64,000 bases of DNA from Maliibacterium massiliense (GCF_900604345.1 NZ_LR026983.1:2294001-2358000); one strand, 5' to 3'. Shown: positions 25,818 to 34,537, counted from the first letter of the stretch. Program-made: numbers and translations. Notes: generated by a model from the sequence alone, not told the origin.

Positions 25818-26551
25818 AGGGGGCCTTCGGGCTGCTGAGCCGCATTCCGGTGGGATGCTGCGACGGGGAGGACGTATCGCACGGCGTGCTGTGGTACCCG
25901 CTGGTGGGCGCGGTGATCGGCGGCGTATCGGCGGGGCTGTGTGCGCTGTTTTCCGGTCAGTGGGTGTTGGCCGGCCTGTTTGCGCTGCTGGCGGAGTTGC
26001 TGCTTACGGGCGCGCTGCACGCAGACGGCCTGGCGGACGTGTGCGACGCGCTGCTATGCCACGCAGATGCCGCGCGCAGGCATCAGGCGCTCAAGGACAG
26101 CCGGCTGGGCACGGGAGGCGTGCTGGGCCTGCTGTTTGACTGCGCGCTGCAGGTGACGCTTGTAGCGCTGCTGGTGCAGGAACGCCCGCACGCAGCGTGG
26201 CGCTACGTGCTCGCCGCGGGAATCGCACACCGCAGCGCCATGGCGCTTGCGCTGGGGCTGGGACGGCCCGCGAAGAAAGAGGGACTTGGGAGCGGCGTGA
26301 TGCAGCATCTGCGCGCCTGGCGCGTGCTCGGCGCGCTTTCGATGGGCGTGCTCGCCATGGCGGCGCTGCTTTATGTGGACGGGTTTGCTTTGGCGGCGGC
26401 CGCGCCCGCGCTTGCGCTGGGGATGGGCGCGCTGTGCACGCTGCTTTTATCGCGCGCGTTCGGCGGCATGTCGGGCGACCTTGTGGGCGCTGCAGGCGAG
26501 CTTACGCGCCTGTGCGTGCTGGGGTTGTTCGCGCTGGCGGTGCTGCCATGA
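25805..26551 (+). CDS. cobS: adenosylcobinamide-GDP ribazoletransferase (cobalamin synthase)
   Basis: 248 residues, an integral membrane enzyme with about seven hydrophobic segments. The signature ALHADGLADVCDAL (about 70-83) carries the metal-binding acidic residues, followed by the D-S-R-x-G-T-G element (KDSRLGTGG). It joins adenosylcobinamide-GDP to alpha-ribazole. GTG start at 25805 inside the end of cobU; the stop overlaps cobC by ATGA. Very high GC with an Ala/Leu-rich composition, typical of CobS. Confidence 0.95.
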   Translation: MGALKGAFGLLSRIPVGCCDGEDVSHGVLWYPLVGAVIGGVSAGLCALFSGQWVLAGLFALLAELLLTGALHADGLADVCDALLCHADAARRHQALKDSRLGTGGVLGLLFDCALQVTLVALLVQERPHAAWRYVLAAGIAHRSAMALALGLGRPAKKEGLGSGVMQHLRAWRVLGALSMGVLAMAALLYVDGFALAAAAPALALGMGALCTLLLSRAFGGMSGDLVGAAGELTRLCVLGLFALAVLP

Positions 26552-27102
26552 CGCGCCGGCTGTATTTGATCCGCCACGGCGTGTGCACGCGATCGGGGGG
26601 CTTTGTGGGCGCGAGCGACGCGCCGCTCACGCCCGAAGGAGAGCGCCAGGCCCGCGCGCTTGCGCGAGGCTGGCCCTATGAAACGCCTGAGCGCCTCTTT
26701 GTAAGCCCCCTTGCGCGCGCGAGGGAGACGGCAGCGCCCCTTGAAGCGGCCTGGCAGATGCGGGCCGAGGTGGTTAACGGCCTGCGCGAGATGCACTTCG
26801 GCGCCTTTGAAGGGCTAACTCACCAGCAGGCGCAGCGGCGCTTTGGCGCGGCCTTTGACGCATGGTGCGACAGCTGGACGGCGCAGGCGCCGCCAGGCGG
26901 TGAGACGCTTGCAGCAGTCCAGGCGCGCGTGCTCGCGGCGTGGCAGTACATCCAGGCCCAGCGCTGGCAGCGCGCGGCCATTGTGGCGCACGCGGGCCCC
27001 ATCCGTCTGCTGCAGTGCTTTTTTGCCGGCAAAAGCGCGGCGTGCATGTTTGATTTTCCCGCGCCCTACGCCCAGGCGGTCGCCATCGCGTTGCCGGTAT
27101 GA
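26548..27102 (+). CDS. cobC: alpha-ribazole phosphatase/histidine phosphatase family
   Basis: 184 residues. The RHG motif LYLIRHGVC opens the protein; LSPLARARET-type segment FVSPLARARET, the acid residue in GLREMHFGAFEGLTH and the second catalytic His in AIVAHAGPIRLL are all in place. Phosphoglycerate-mutase-like phosphatases next to cobU and cobS normally act as CobC/CobZ, removing the phosphate of alpha-ribazole phosphate. Its ATG overlaps the cobS stop. The unit ends at the hairpin 27170. Confidence 0.85.
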   Translation: MTRRLYLIRHGVCTRSGGFVGASDAPLTPEGERQARALARGWPYETPERLFVSPLARARETAAPLEAAWQMRAEVVNGLREMHFGAFEGLTHQQAQRRFGAAFDAWCDSWTAQAPPGGETLAAVQARVLAAWQYIQAQRWQRAAIVAHAGPIRLLQCFFAGKSAACMFDFPAPYAQAVAIALPV

Positions 27103-27169
27103 ACGCGCCGAAAAAGCGGACGCACGAAAAAACATGCATACACGCATGCGCATACACCATATAGATCAG

Positions 27170-27199
27170 GGACATGGGTGACATGTCCTCTTTTCTTTT
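27170..27199 (+). terminator. terminator of the cob operon
   Basis: GGACATG (27170-27176) and CATGTCC (27182-27188) form a 7-bp stem with a 5-base loop, followed by a pyrimidine/T-rich tail (TCTTTTCTTTT). Confidence 0.7.
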
Positions 27200-27213
27200 G
27201 CCGAAAAAGGGGG

Positions 27214-27219
27214 TATAAT
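27214..27219 (+). promoter_or_regulatory. -10 of the paaK-ior promoter
   Basis: A perfect TATAAT without a good -35 at 17 bases (TTTTCT at 27191). It leaves about 220 bases of leader before the paaK start. Confidence 0.55.
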
Positions 27220-27229
27220 GCTTTCGATA

Positions 27230-27395
27230 CGGCGGCTGTTTTTCATGGCTGTTGCCATGGCCTCGCAGGCAAAGTAGCACGGGGCCGCCGCGCGCTGATT
27301 GGATATGTTCGATGTCCCCCAAAGGTAGCAAGGCAGGATGGGATCAGCATCCCACGCTTGCGCCACGCGCGGGCCTGTTTTGCAGGCGCGCCGAA
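27230..27395 (+). promoter_or_regulatory. structured 5' leader of the paaK-ior operon
   Basis: Outer stem CGGCGGC (27230-27236)/GCCGCCG (27284-27290) encloses two small hairpins: CATGGC-TGTT-GCCATG (27244-27259) and GCCT-CGC-AGGC (27260-27270). Next come GCAAG/CTTGC (27328-27332 with 27357-27361) enclosing TGGGAT-CAGC-ATCCCA (27339-27354), then GCCTG-TTTTG-CAGGC with GC-rich flanks. There is no T-box motif or T-run. It is consistent with a regulatory RNA of unknown type. Confidence 0.5.
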
Positions 27396-27446
27396 TAAGC
27401 AGATGCTTTACAAAACATCAAGCAGGAAAGGTGTGGGAGGAATACC

Positions 27447-28754
27447 ATGATCTGGAATCCGCAAGTGGAGTGCGCCTCGCGCAAAGAGATCGCCGCGTTA
27501 CAGCTGGAACGCTTTAAGGCGTCGATGGCCTACACGTATGAAAACGTTCCCTTTTATAGGCAGCGGATGGACGCTGCCGGCCTCAAGCCGGAAAAGATTA
27601 CCTCCATCAAGGATTTGGAGCGCATGCCCTTTACTACCAAGGACGACCTGCGGGACCATTATCCCTACGGCCTGTTTGCGGTGCCCATGAAGAAAATCGT
27701 GCGCATCCACGCCTCCTCGGGCACCACGGGACGGCCCACTGTGGTGGGGTATACAAAAAACGATATCAAAATGTGGGCGGAGCTGATCTCCCGCATCGCC
27801 TGCCAGGCGGGCGCCACCGATGAGGACATCGCGCAGATCGCCTTCGGCTACGGGCTGTTTACCGGTGCGTTCGGCCTGCACTACGGCCTGGAGAACATGG
27901 GCGTGACGGTCATCCCCATGTCCTCGGGCAACACCGAGCGCCAGATCAAGATCATGCAGGACTTTGGCAGCACCATGCTCATCAGCACCCCCGCCTATGC
28001 GCTCTACATGGCGGAGGTCGCCCGGCAGATGGGCGTTCGCCCCGGCATTGATGTGAAGCTGCGTTTGGGCATGTTCGGCGGGGAGGGTTCCACCGAGCAG
28101 ATGCGCAGCGAAATTATGAAGAGCTGGAAGATTTTCGCCACCGAGAACTACGGCCTGTCCGAGATCATCGGGCCGGGCGTATCGGGCGAGTGTACGGCGC
28201 TTTGCGGCATGCACCTGGCGGAGGATCACTTTATTGCGGAGATCATCAATCCCGAGACGGGAAAGGTGCTGCCCCTGGGCGAGACGGGCGAGCTGGTGCT
28301 GACCACCATCACCAAAGAGGGCCTGCCCATGATCCGCTACCGCACCAAGGATATCACCTACCTTTCGGACGAACCTTGCGCGTGTGGGCGCACCAGCATG
28401 CGCATGGCCAAAGTGCAGGGCCGCTCGGACGATATGCTGATCATCCGCGGCGTCAACGTCTTCCCCTCACAGATCGAGGAAGTACTGCTGGCCATGGAGG
28501 AAGTGGGGCCGCACTACGAGATCATCCTGACGCGCCAGGGGTATATGGACCGCTTGGAGGTGCGCGTGGAGGTGCTCGACGCTGCGCTGCTGGACTCCTT
28601 TGCCGCGCTGGAAAAGCTGCAGAACAAAATCCACACCAACCTGCGCGCCATGCTCTCTATCGACGCGAAGGTGACGCTGGTGGAGCCCAACACGCTGCGC
28701 CGCTTTGAGGGCAAGGCCAAGCGTGTGATCGATATGCGCGACGCGCAAAACTAG
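27447..28754 (+). CDS. paaK: phenylacetate-CoA ligase
   Basis: 435 residues of the adenylate-forming superfamily, PaaK branch. The ATP-binding loop is HASSGTTGRPTVVGYT (about 89-104). Also present are the GGEGSTEQMRSE stretch, YRTKDITYL and the C-terminal lysine-bearing RRFEGKAKRV. It makes phenylacetyl-CoA or the CoA ester of a related aryl acid. In anaerobes it stands next to indolepyruvate:ferredoxin oxidoreductase genes, as here, and is linked to breakdown or synthesis of aromatic amino acids through aryl-acetyl-CoA. GTGGGAGG precedes the ATG. Confidence 0.95.
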   Translation: MIWNPQVECASRKEIAALQLERFKASMAYTYENVPFYRQRMDAAGLKPEKITSIKDLERMPFTTKDDLRDHYPYGLFAVPMKKIVRIHASSGTTGRPTVVGYTKNDIKMWAELISRIACQAGATDEDIAQIAFGYGLFTGAFGLHYGLENMGVTVIPMSSGNTERQIKIMQDFGSTMLISTPAYALYMAEVARQMGVRPGIDVKLRLGMFGGEGSTEQMRSEIMKSWKIFATENYGLSEIIGPGVSGECTALCGMHLAEDHFIAEIINPETGKVLPLGETGELVLTTITKEGLPMIRYRTKDITYLSDEPCACGRTSMRMAKVQGRSDDMLIIRGVNVFPSQIEEVLLAMEEVGPHYEIILTRQGYMDRLEVRVEVLDAALLDSFAALEKLQNKIHTNLRAMLSIDAKVTLVEPNTLRRFEGKAKRVIDMRDAQN

Positions 28755-28793
28755 GAAACATTTTTCAAATTTGTATAAAGGATGAATGGTATC

Positions 28794-30524
28794 ATGAAGG
28801 AAAAAACACTGTTGCTGGGCAACCAGGCCTTTGCGCGTGGCGCCTATGAGGCGGGCGTGCGCGTGGCGGTGGCGTACCCCGGCACCCCCAGCACGGAGAT
28901 CACGGAGAACGCCGCCAAGTACGAAGAAATCTATGCCGAATGGGCGCCCAATGAAAAGGTGGCCATGGAGGTGGGCGCAGGCGCGTCCATCGCGGGGGCG
29001 CGCACGCTCGTGTGCTTCAAGCACGTGGGCCTCAACGTGGCGGCCGACCCGGTCTTTACCTTTGCCTACACGGGCGTCAACGCGGGGCTGGTGATCATCG
29101 TGGCGGACGATCCGGGCATGCACTCCTCGCAGAACGAGCAGGACAGCCGCTACTACGCGCGCGCGGCCCACATCCCCATGCTGGAGCCCGCTGACAGCAA
29201 CGAGGCGGTCCAGTTCGTCAAGCTGGGCTACGAGCTTTCCGAATTATACGATACCCCTGTGTTTATCCGCTCTACCACGCGCCTGTCCCATGCGCGCGGC
29301 GTGGTGGCGCTCTCCGAGCGGCAGGAGGTGCCCCTGCGCGATTATGTCAAGGATGAAAAGAAGTTCGTCATGCTGCCCGGCCACGCCCGTACGCGGCACG
29401 TGGCGGTGGAGGCGCGCGATGCGCGCATCGCCAAAGACGCATCGGATATGCCCATTAACCGCATCGAGTGGGGCGATAAAAGCATCGGCATCATCGCATC
29501 GGGCGTGCCGTACCAGTACGTCAAGGAGGCCATGCCCGAGGCATCCGTGCTCAAGCTGGGCATGGTCAACCCGCTGCCCATGGACCTGATCCGTTCCTTT
29601 GCCCAGCAGGTGGACCGCCTGGTGGTCGCAGAGGAGCTGGAGCCCGTCATCCAGGAGCAGGTGCTTGCCGCGGGCATCGCCTGCGAGGGCAAGAACCTCT
29701 TCTCCCGCCAGGGGGAGCTGAGCACCGCGCTGGTGGCCGCCGCGTTCGGCAGGGATATTCCAGTTTCCGCGCCCATTGAAAATTTGCCGCCGCGCCCCCC
29801 CGTAATGTGCCCCGGATGTCCGCACCGGGCGACGTTCCGCGTGCTGAACAAAATGAAGCTGCACGTATCGGGCGATATCGGCTGCTACACGCTGGGTGCG
29901 CTGCCGCCCGCATCCGCCATGGATGTGAGCATCTGCATGGGCTCAAGCATCAGTGCCGCGCACGGTATGCAGAAGGCCCGCGGCAGGGATTTTGCCAAGG
30001 AGACGGTGGCCGTTATCGGCGATTCCACATTCTTCCACTCCGGCGTGACGGGGCTGATCGAGATGGTCTACAACAAGGGATGCGGCACGGTGCTGGTGCT
30101 GGATAACCGCACCACAGGCATGACGGGGCACCAGGACCACCCTGCCACGGGCAAAACCCTCAAAGGGGAGCTCACAACCGAGGTGGACATTGCGGCCCTG
30201 GCCCGCGCCTGCGGCGTCAGCAGCGTGCATACGGTCGATCCCTTTGACATGGACGCGCTGGAGGCACGCTTAAAGGAGGAACTGCGCAAGGACGAACCTT
30301 CGGTGATCGTCTGCAAGCGCCCCTGCGCGCTACTCAAGGGGCAGGCGTCTGCGCCGCTGGCCATCGACGGGGCCAAATGCAAAAACTGCGGCATGTGCAT
30401 GCGCCTGGGCTGCCCGGCCATTGAAAAGCACGCCCAGCACCCACAAATCAACGCGTCGCTTTGCAACGGATGCGGGCTGTGCGCGCGCGTGTGCCCGTTT
30501 GAAGCTATCGGAAAGGCGGAATGA
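28794..30524 (+). CDS. iorA: indolepyruvate:ferredoxin oxidoreductase, alpha subunit
   Basis: 576 residues from ATG 28794 (AAAGGA 28777-28782, 11 bases upstream; ATG 28782 overlaps that site). The N-terminal pyruvate-ferredoxin-oxidoreductase-type domain (AYPGTPSTEI; DDPGMHSSQNEQD) is followed by the thiamin-diphosphate domain (GDIGCYTLGALPP, then CMGSSISAAHGM; GDSTFFHSG). The C-terminus is an 8Fe ferredoxin: CKNCGMCMRLGCP and CNGCGLCARVCP. With IorB it oxidatively decarboxylates aryl pyruvates from Trp, Phe and Tyr to aryl-acetyl-CoA, reducing ferredoxin. In an operon with paaK upstream and iorB downstream. Confidence 0.96.
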   Translation: MKEKTLLLGNQAFARGAYEAGVRVAVAYPGTPSTEITENAAKYEEIYAEWAPNEKVAMEVGAGASIAGARTLVCFKHVGLNVAADPVFTFAYTGVNAGLVIIVADDPGMHSSQNEQDSRYYARAAHIPMLEPADSNEAVQFVKLGYELSELYDTPVFIRSTTRLSHARGVVALSERQEVPLRDYVKDEKKFVMLPGHARTRHVAVEARDARIAKDASDMPINRIEWGDKSIGIIASGVPYQYVKEAMPEASVLKLGMVNPLPMDLIRSFAQQVDRLVVAEELEPVIQEQVLAAGIACEGKNLFSRQGELSTALVAAAFGRDIPVSAPIENLPPRPPVMCPGCPHRATFRVLNKMKLHVSGDIGCYTLGALPPASAMDVSICMGSSISAAHGMQKARGRDFAKETVAVIGDSTFFHSGVTGLIEMVYNKGCGTVLVLDNRTTGMTGHQDHPATGKTLKGELTTEVDIAALARACGVSSVHTVDPFDMDALEARLKEELRKDEPSVIVCKRPCALLKGQASAPLAIDGAKCKNCGMCMRLGCPAIEKHAQHPQINASLCNGCGLCARVCPFEAIGKAE

Positions 30525-30528
30525 GCAA

Positions 30529-31110
30529 ATGGAAACGTTAAATATACTGATCGTGGGCGTGGGCGGACAGGGAACCCTGCTTGCCAGCCGCATTATGGGT
30601 GCGCTTGCGATGAAGAATCATCTGGACGTCAAACTCAGCGAGGTGCACGGCATGGCGCAGCGCGGCGGCAGCGTGGAGACCCATGTGCGCATCGGCGATC
30701 AGGTGCACGCGCCGCTTGTGCGCGTGGGCACCGCCGACGTGGTGCTGGCCTTTGAGCCGCTGGAGGCGGCGCGCTGGGCGCACTACCTCAAAAATGACGG
30801 CATGATCCTCACCAACAGCCAGCGCATCTGGCCCATGCCCGTCATCTCGGGCGTGATGCCCTATCCGGAGGACTTGGCCGCGCAGATGGATGCGCGCGGC
30901 ATGCGCTGCGTGGATTTTGACGCGCTTACACTTGCCAAAGAGGCGGGCAGTCAGCGCGCGGTTAACATGGTGCTGCTGGGTGCGCTTTCGGTGCGCTTGC
31001 CCTTTGCCGCCGAACAGTGGCTGGAGGTCATCGAAGAGATCGTGCCCCCCAAAACGCTTGCGGCGAACCAGAAGGCGTTCATGCTGGGGCGCGCCGCTGC
31101 GAGCAACTAA
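30529..31110 (+). CDS. iorB: indolepyruvate:ferredoxin oxidoreductase, beta subunit
   Basis: 193 residues forming the gamma-type domain of the 2-oxoacid oxidoreductase family: ILIVGVGGQGTLLASRIMG at the N-terminus binds CoA/flavin-like ligands, then EVHGMAQRGGSVETHVRIG, and ADVVLAFEPLEAARW. It pairs with IorA, whose stop is 5 bases before this ATG. The conserved VHGMAQRGG is typical for IorB. No cofactor cluster is expected in this subunit. Confidence 0.95.
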   Translation: METLNILIVGVGGQGTLLASRIMGALAMKNHLDVKLSEVHGMAQRGGSVETHVRIGDQVHAPLVRVGTADVVLAFEPLEAARWAHYLKNDGMILTNSQRIWPMPVISGVMPYPEDLAAQMDARGMRCVDFDALTLAKEAGSQRAVNMVLLGALSVRLPFAAEQWLEVIEEIVPPKTLAANQKAFMLGRAAASN

Positions 31111-31212
31111 ACCTTGCCCCTTTGCGCCAGGAAATAGGGGATAACCGCTTCTGGCATGAAGGATTGTACCATATAGACAATGCTGCCACGAAAAAAGGAG
31201 TGTGCGATTGCC

Positions 31213-31650
31213 ATGTTGGTGAAACAGCTATCCGTGTTTCTCGAAAACAGAAAAGGACGCCTGGCCAAGCTTACGCGCGTGCTGAAGGAAAACAGGATCA
31301 ACCTCGTCGCCCTTTCCATCTCCGATACAACCAACTTTGGGATCCTGCGCGCCATTGTGCGCGAGCCCGAGGCCGCCGCCACCGCCCTGCGCGGCGCGGG
31401 GTTTACCGCCAACATCACCGAGGTGCTGGCCTGCGCGGTGCCCGACCAGCCGGGCGGCCTTGCCGACGTGCTGCTGCTGCTTGAGCAGGCGAACATCAGC
31501 GTGGAGTACCTCTACTCCTTTGTGCGCACGCCGGGCAAAGAGGCGCTGATTCTGCTGCGCGTCGATCAGCTGCCCGAAGCCATCGCCACCATCGAGCAGG
31601 CGGGCATCCGTTCGCTGACGCACGAGGAAGTGCTGGCCTACCAGGCGTAA
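31213..31650 (+). CDS. double ACT-domain protein
   Basis: 145 residues from ATG 31213 (AAGGAG at 31195-31200). Two ACT domains in tandem: residues 1-68 (KQLSVFLENRKGRLAKLTRV) and about 70-143 (AVPDQPGGLADVLLLLEQAN). ACT domains bind amino acids and this small form recurs beside paaK/ior genes in anaerobes, so it probably senses an aromatic amino acid and adjusts the pathway or its expression; that role is inferred. 102 bases separate it from iorB without a clear terminator. Confidence 0.9.
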   Translation: MLVKQLSVFLENRKGRLAKLTRVLKENRINLVALSISDTTNFGILRAIVREPEAAATALRGAGFTANITEVLACAVPDQPGGLADVLLLLEQANISVEYLYSFVRTPGKEALILLRVDQLPEAIATIEQAGIRSLTHEEVLAYQA

Positions 31651-31691
31651 AAGATCAATTGGCAGACATCGGCATATAAGGAGGGCCCGTC

Positions 31692-32819
31692 ATGCGGCCG
31701 ACTTGGGTGGACGTTGACCTGGACGCGATCCGCTTCAACGTCAAGGAAATCAAAAAGAATCTACCGCCAGATACCCGCCTGATGGCGGTGATCAAAGCGG
31801 ATGCGTACGGCCACGGGATGTTGCCCGTGGCACGTGCCGTTTTATCCGCCGGCGCGTCTTTTCTAGGCCTTGCCACGGTGGACGAGGCGCTGCAGCTGCG
31901 CGCGGAGGGCATCGACGCGCCCCTATTGATACTGGGCGCGCCCGTGCGGCAGAACATGCAGGCGCTCATAGCCCAGGGCGTGTCCCAGACAATCTGGCTG
32001 CCCCAGCAGCTGCTTGCGCTGGCCGAAGCGGCCCAGCGTGTGGGCAGGCCCGCGCTGGTGCACCTGAAGGTGGATACGGGCATGAACCGCATCGGCGTTC
32101 AGTCAGACGCGCAGCTTGCAGCGCTGCTGGATATACTCGCGCAGGACGCGCGCCTGCATCTGGAGGGCGTCTTCACCCACTTTGCCACCGCGGACGATGC
32201 GGATGCGCGCTACATGCAGATGCAGCATGCGCGCTTTGATCGGGCGGTGGCCTGCGTCAGGGCGCGGGGGTTTGCGCCCATCGTGCACGCCGCCAACAGC
32301 GCGGCAAGCCTGCACGTTGCCTCCGCACACTACGATATGGTGCGCCCGGGTTATGCCATCTACGGCTACGACCCTGGACCGGCGGGTGGGACGCTCCCGC
32401 TGAAGAAAGCCCTTTCCTGGAAGAGCCGGGTGGTCAACCTCAAGTGGATCGAGGCGGGGGAGAGCGTCAGCTACGGCATTATCTTTACGGCCCGGCGGCG
32501 CACGCGTGTGGCCACGGTGCCGGTGGGCTATGCGGACGGTTACCGGCGCTGCATCGGCAACCGTGGATACGCGCTGGTGCGCGAAAGCAGGGCGCCGGTG
32601 ATCGGCCGGGTGTGCATGGACCAGATGATGCTGGACGTGACGGATATCGCGGGTGTTGCGCTGGAAGATGAGGTGGTGTTGCTGGGCGGCCAGGGTGCCG
32701 AAAGCATTGATGCGGATCTGATGGCCTCCTGGCAGGACACCATCGGCTACGAGGTGCTCTGCGCCATCGGCAAGCGGGTGCCCCGCATGTATACGGGGGA
32801 TGTGCAGGATGCAACGTGA
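31692..32819 (+). CDS. alr: alanine racemase
   Basis: 375 residues of the fold-type III PLP family. The PLP-binding Lys35 is in MAVIKADAYGHG, the general-base Tyr in GESVSYGIIF (about 260), and the C-terminal beta domain has GRVCMDQMMLDVT. It supplies D-alanine for the cell wall. AAGGAGGG is 7 bases before ATG 31692. Its last codons overlap the start of the folate cyclo-ligase. Confidence 0.96.
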   Translation: MRPTWVDVDLDAIRFNVKEIKKNLPPDTRLMAVIKADAYGHGMLPVARAVLSAGASFLGLATVDEALQLRAEGIDAPLLILGAPVRQNMQALIAQGVSQTIWLPQQLLALAEAAQRVGRPALVHLKVDTGMNRIGVQSDAQLAALLDILAQDARLHLEGVFTHFATADDADARYMQMQHARFDRAVACVRARGFAPIVHAANSAASLHVASAHYDMVRPGYAIYGYDPGPAGGTLPLKKALSWKSRVVNLKWIEAGESVSYGIIFTARRRTRVATVPVGYADGYRRCIGNRGYALVRESRAPVIGRVCMDQMMLDVTDIAGVALEDEVVLLGGQGAESIDADLMASWQDTIGYEVLCAIGKRVPRMYTGDVQDAT

Positions 32820-33378
32820 AAAGCAGGCGCTGCGCGCGAAGATGCGCCAGAGGCTGCGCCAAATGGACAGGCAGGAAAGGCAGCGGCAGGCGATGGCCGT
32901 TGCGGCGCACCTGCGCAAAACAGGCGTGTGGCAGCGGGCGGCATGCGTGCTGCTCTATCACGCGCTGCCCAGCGAGGTGGACACCTCCCATCTGATCGAC
33001 GCCGCCCAAAAGGCGGGCAAGGCGGTGCTGCTTCCAGTGTGCGTTAGCGCAAGCGTCATGGAGGCGGCGCGCTACAGCGCGCGCGACGCGCTCAGCGCCG
33101 ATATGCGCGGCATCCTTGCCCCGGGCGGGCCTGAGATCGTGCCGCCTGCGCGCATCGACTGCGTGATCGTGCCCGGCCTTGCGTTTACCAAAGAGGGCCT
33201 GCGCATGGGGCGGGGCGCGGGGTATTACGACCGGTTCCTTGCGCGCCTTTCGCCCCAGGCCAAGCGCATCGGGGTGTGCTTTGACCAGCAGCTTGTGACA
33301 GATTTGCCCACCGAAGCGCACGATGCGCGCCTGGACGCGGTGGTGTGCGCGATGGGCATCTTCGGCGACGCGCGATAA
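32809..33378 (+). CDS. 5-formyltetrahydrofolate cyclo-ligase
   Basis: 189 residues from ATG 32809 (ATG 32800 in frame is possible but has poorer spacing). The family signature in the C-terminal half is clear: VIVPGLAFTKEGLRMGRGAGYYDRF-type core, with the nucleotide-binding GRGAGYYDR. It converts 5-formyl-THF to methenyl-THF with ATP. It overlaps the alr stop by 11 bases, so the two are cotranslated. The N-terminus is an Arg/Gln-rich helix as in other members. Confidence 0.93.
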   Translation: MQREKQALRAKMRQRLRQMDRQERQRQAMAVAAHLRKTGVWQRAACVLLYHALPSEVDTSHLIDAAQKAGKAVLLPVCVSASVMEAARYSARDALSADMRGILAPGGPEIVPPARIDCVIVPGLAFTKEGLRMGRGAGYYDRFLARLSPQAKRIGVCFDQQLVTDLPTEAHDARLDAVVCAMGIFGDAR

Positions 33379-33383
33379 AGGAC

Positions 33384-33413
33384 TTGTTTGTCTCATTACA
33401 GCTATGGTAAAAT
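33384..33413 (+). promoter_or_regulatory. promoter of rsmD-coaD
   Basis: TTGTTT (33384-33389), an 18-base spacer and TAAAAT (33408-33413) preceded by TGg (extended -10). Confidence 0.65.
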
Positions 33414-33468
33414 AAGCGAAGTGCATCCCATGCACATACTTTGGAGCAGGAAAGGGCGTATCAAACCG

Positions 33469-34035
33469 GTGCGTATTATCGCTGGCAGTGCCCGCGGCCG
33501 TCGCCTGGAGGCGCCGGCGGGGGATAACACCCGCCCCACCCATGCGCGCGTGCGCGAGGCGGTGTTCTCCATGCTGATGCCCTACTTAGATGACGAAGGC
33601 GCGGTGCTGGACCTGTTTGCAGGCTCGGGCGCGATGGCGCTGGAGGCCTGTTCGCGGGGGATGGCGCGCGCGGTGCTGGTGGACTCATCGCCGCTTGCGT
33701 GCGCGTGTATCCGCAAAAACATCGTGCGCACAGGCATGGCGGAGCGGTGCACGCTGCTGCAGATGGACGCGCGGCGCGCGCTTGCTAGGCTGCGGGGGAC
33801 GCGTTTTTCCCTGATCGTGCTGGATCCACCCTACGATACTGACCTGCTGCAGGAGGCGCTTGCGCAGATCCGCGAAGGTGGCCTACTTGCGCCAGAGGGC
33901 GTGGCGCTGTGTGAGTACCGCTACACAGATGGCTTTGCCGTGCCGGAGGGCTACTGCCAAAAGCGCGCAAAAAAATACGGCATCGCGGGCGTGAGCCTGC
34001 TGGGGCTTGCGAAAGAGGGCGGCGAGAACGCATGA
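33469..34035 (+). CDS. rsmD: 16S rRNA (guanine966-N2)-methyltransferase RsmD
   Basis: 188 residues from GTG 33469, where the family normally starts (RIIAGSARGRRL); an in-frame ATG at 33430 would add 13 residues. SAM motif I VLDLFAGSGAMALEA, motif IV LDPPYD with the catalytic Asn/Asp-Pro-Pro-Tyr, and the R-P-T substrate motif NTRPTHARVREAVF. It methylates G966 of 16S rRNA. Translationally coupled by ATGA to coaD, the usual pairing in Bacillota. Confidence 0.95.
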   Translation: MRIIAGSARGRRLEAPAGDNTRPTHARVREAVFSMLMPYLDDEGAVLDLFAGSGAMALEACSRGMARAVLVDSSPLACACIRKNIVRTGMAERCTLLQMDARRALARLRGTRFSLIVLDPPYDTDLLQEALAQIREGGLLAPEGVALCEYRYTDGFAVPEGYCQKRAKKYGIAGVSLLGLAKEGGENA

Positions 34036-34517
34036 GCACCTGCGTGTATCCGGGCAGCTTTGACCCGATTACAAACGGACATATGGATATCATCCACCGT
34101 GCGGCGATGCTGTGCGATACGCTGATCGTGGCGGTACTGCGCAATTCCAGCAAGCGCCATCCGCTTTTTTCCGTGGAGGAGCGCGCCGCGCTGATCCGCC
34201 GCTCGGTGGCAAACATCCCCAACGTGACGGTGGACACCTTCGACGGCCTGTTGGTGGACTACGTTAAAAGCAAAGGCGCCAGCATGGTGGTGCGCGGCCT
34301 GCGCGCCATGAGCGACTTTGAAAGCGAACTACAGATGGCATCGATGAACCGGCGCCTGGCGCCGGATGTAGAGATGCTCTTTTTAATGACAAGCAGTGAG
34401 TATTCGTTTTTATCCTCCAGCATGGTCAAGGAGATTGGCCGCATGGGGGGCGACATTCACGGCTTGCTGCCTGACTGCATCGCAGAGACGGTGCGCAACC
34501 GGCTGATTGGCCGATAG
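34032..34517 (+). CDS. coaD: phosphopantetheine adenylyltransferase
   Basis: 161 residues, the normal length. The HxGH-type loop is YPGSFDPITNGHMDII (here T-N-G-H), and the C-terminal ISST-like loop is FLSSSMVKEIG. It adenylylates 4'-phosphopantetheine in coenzyme A synthesis. The start overlaps the rsmD stop; a coiled-coil gene follows after 20 bases. Confidence 0.97.
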   Translation: MSTCVYPGSFDPITNGHMDIIHRAAMLCDTLIVAVLRNSSKRHPLFSVEERAALIRRSVANIPNVTVDTFDGLLVDYVKSKGASMVVRGLRAMSDFESELQMASMNRRLAPDVEMLFLMTSSEYSFLSSSMVKEIGRMGGDIHGLLPDCIAETVRNRLIGR

Positions 34518-34537
34518 GCAAGGAGGTTACCAACCAT

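Noticed and set aside
27300..27446. T-box riboswitch before paaK
   Set aside because: The AGGGTGGNACCGCG antiterminator motif and a following terminator are absent.
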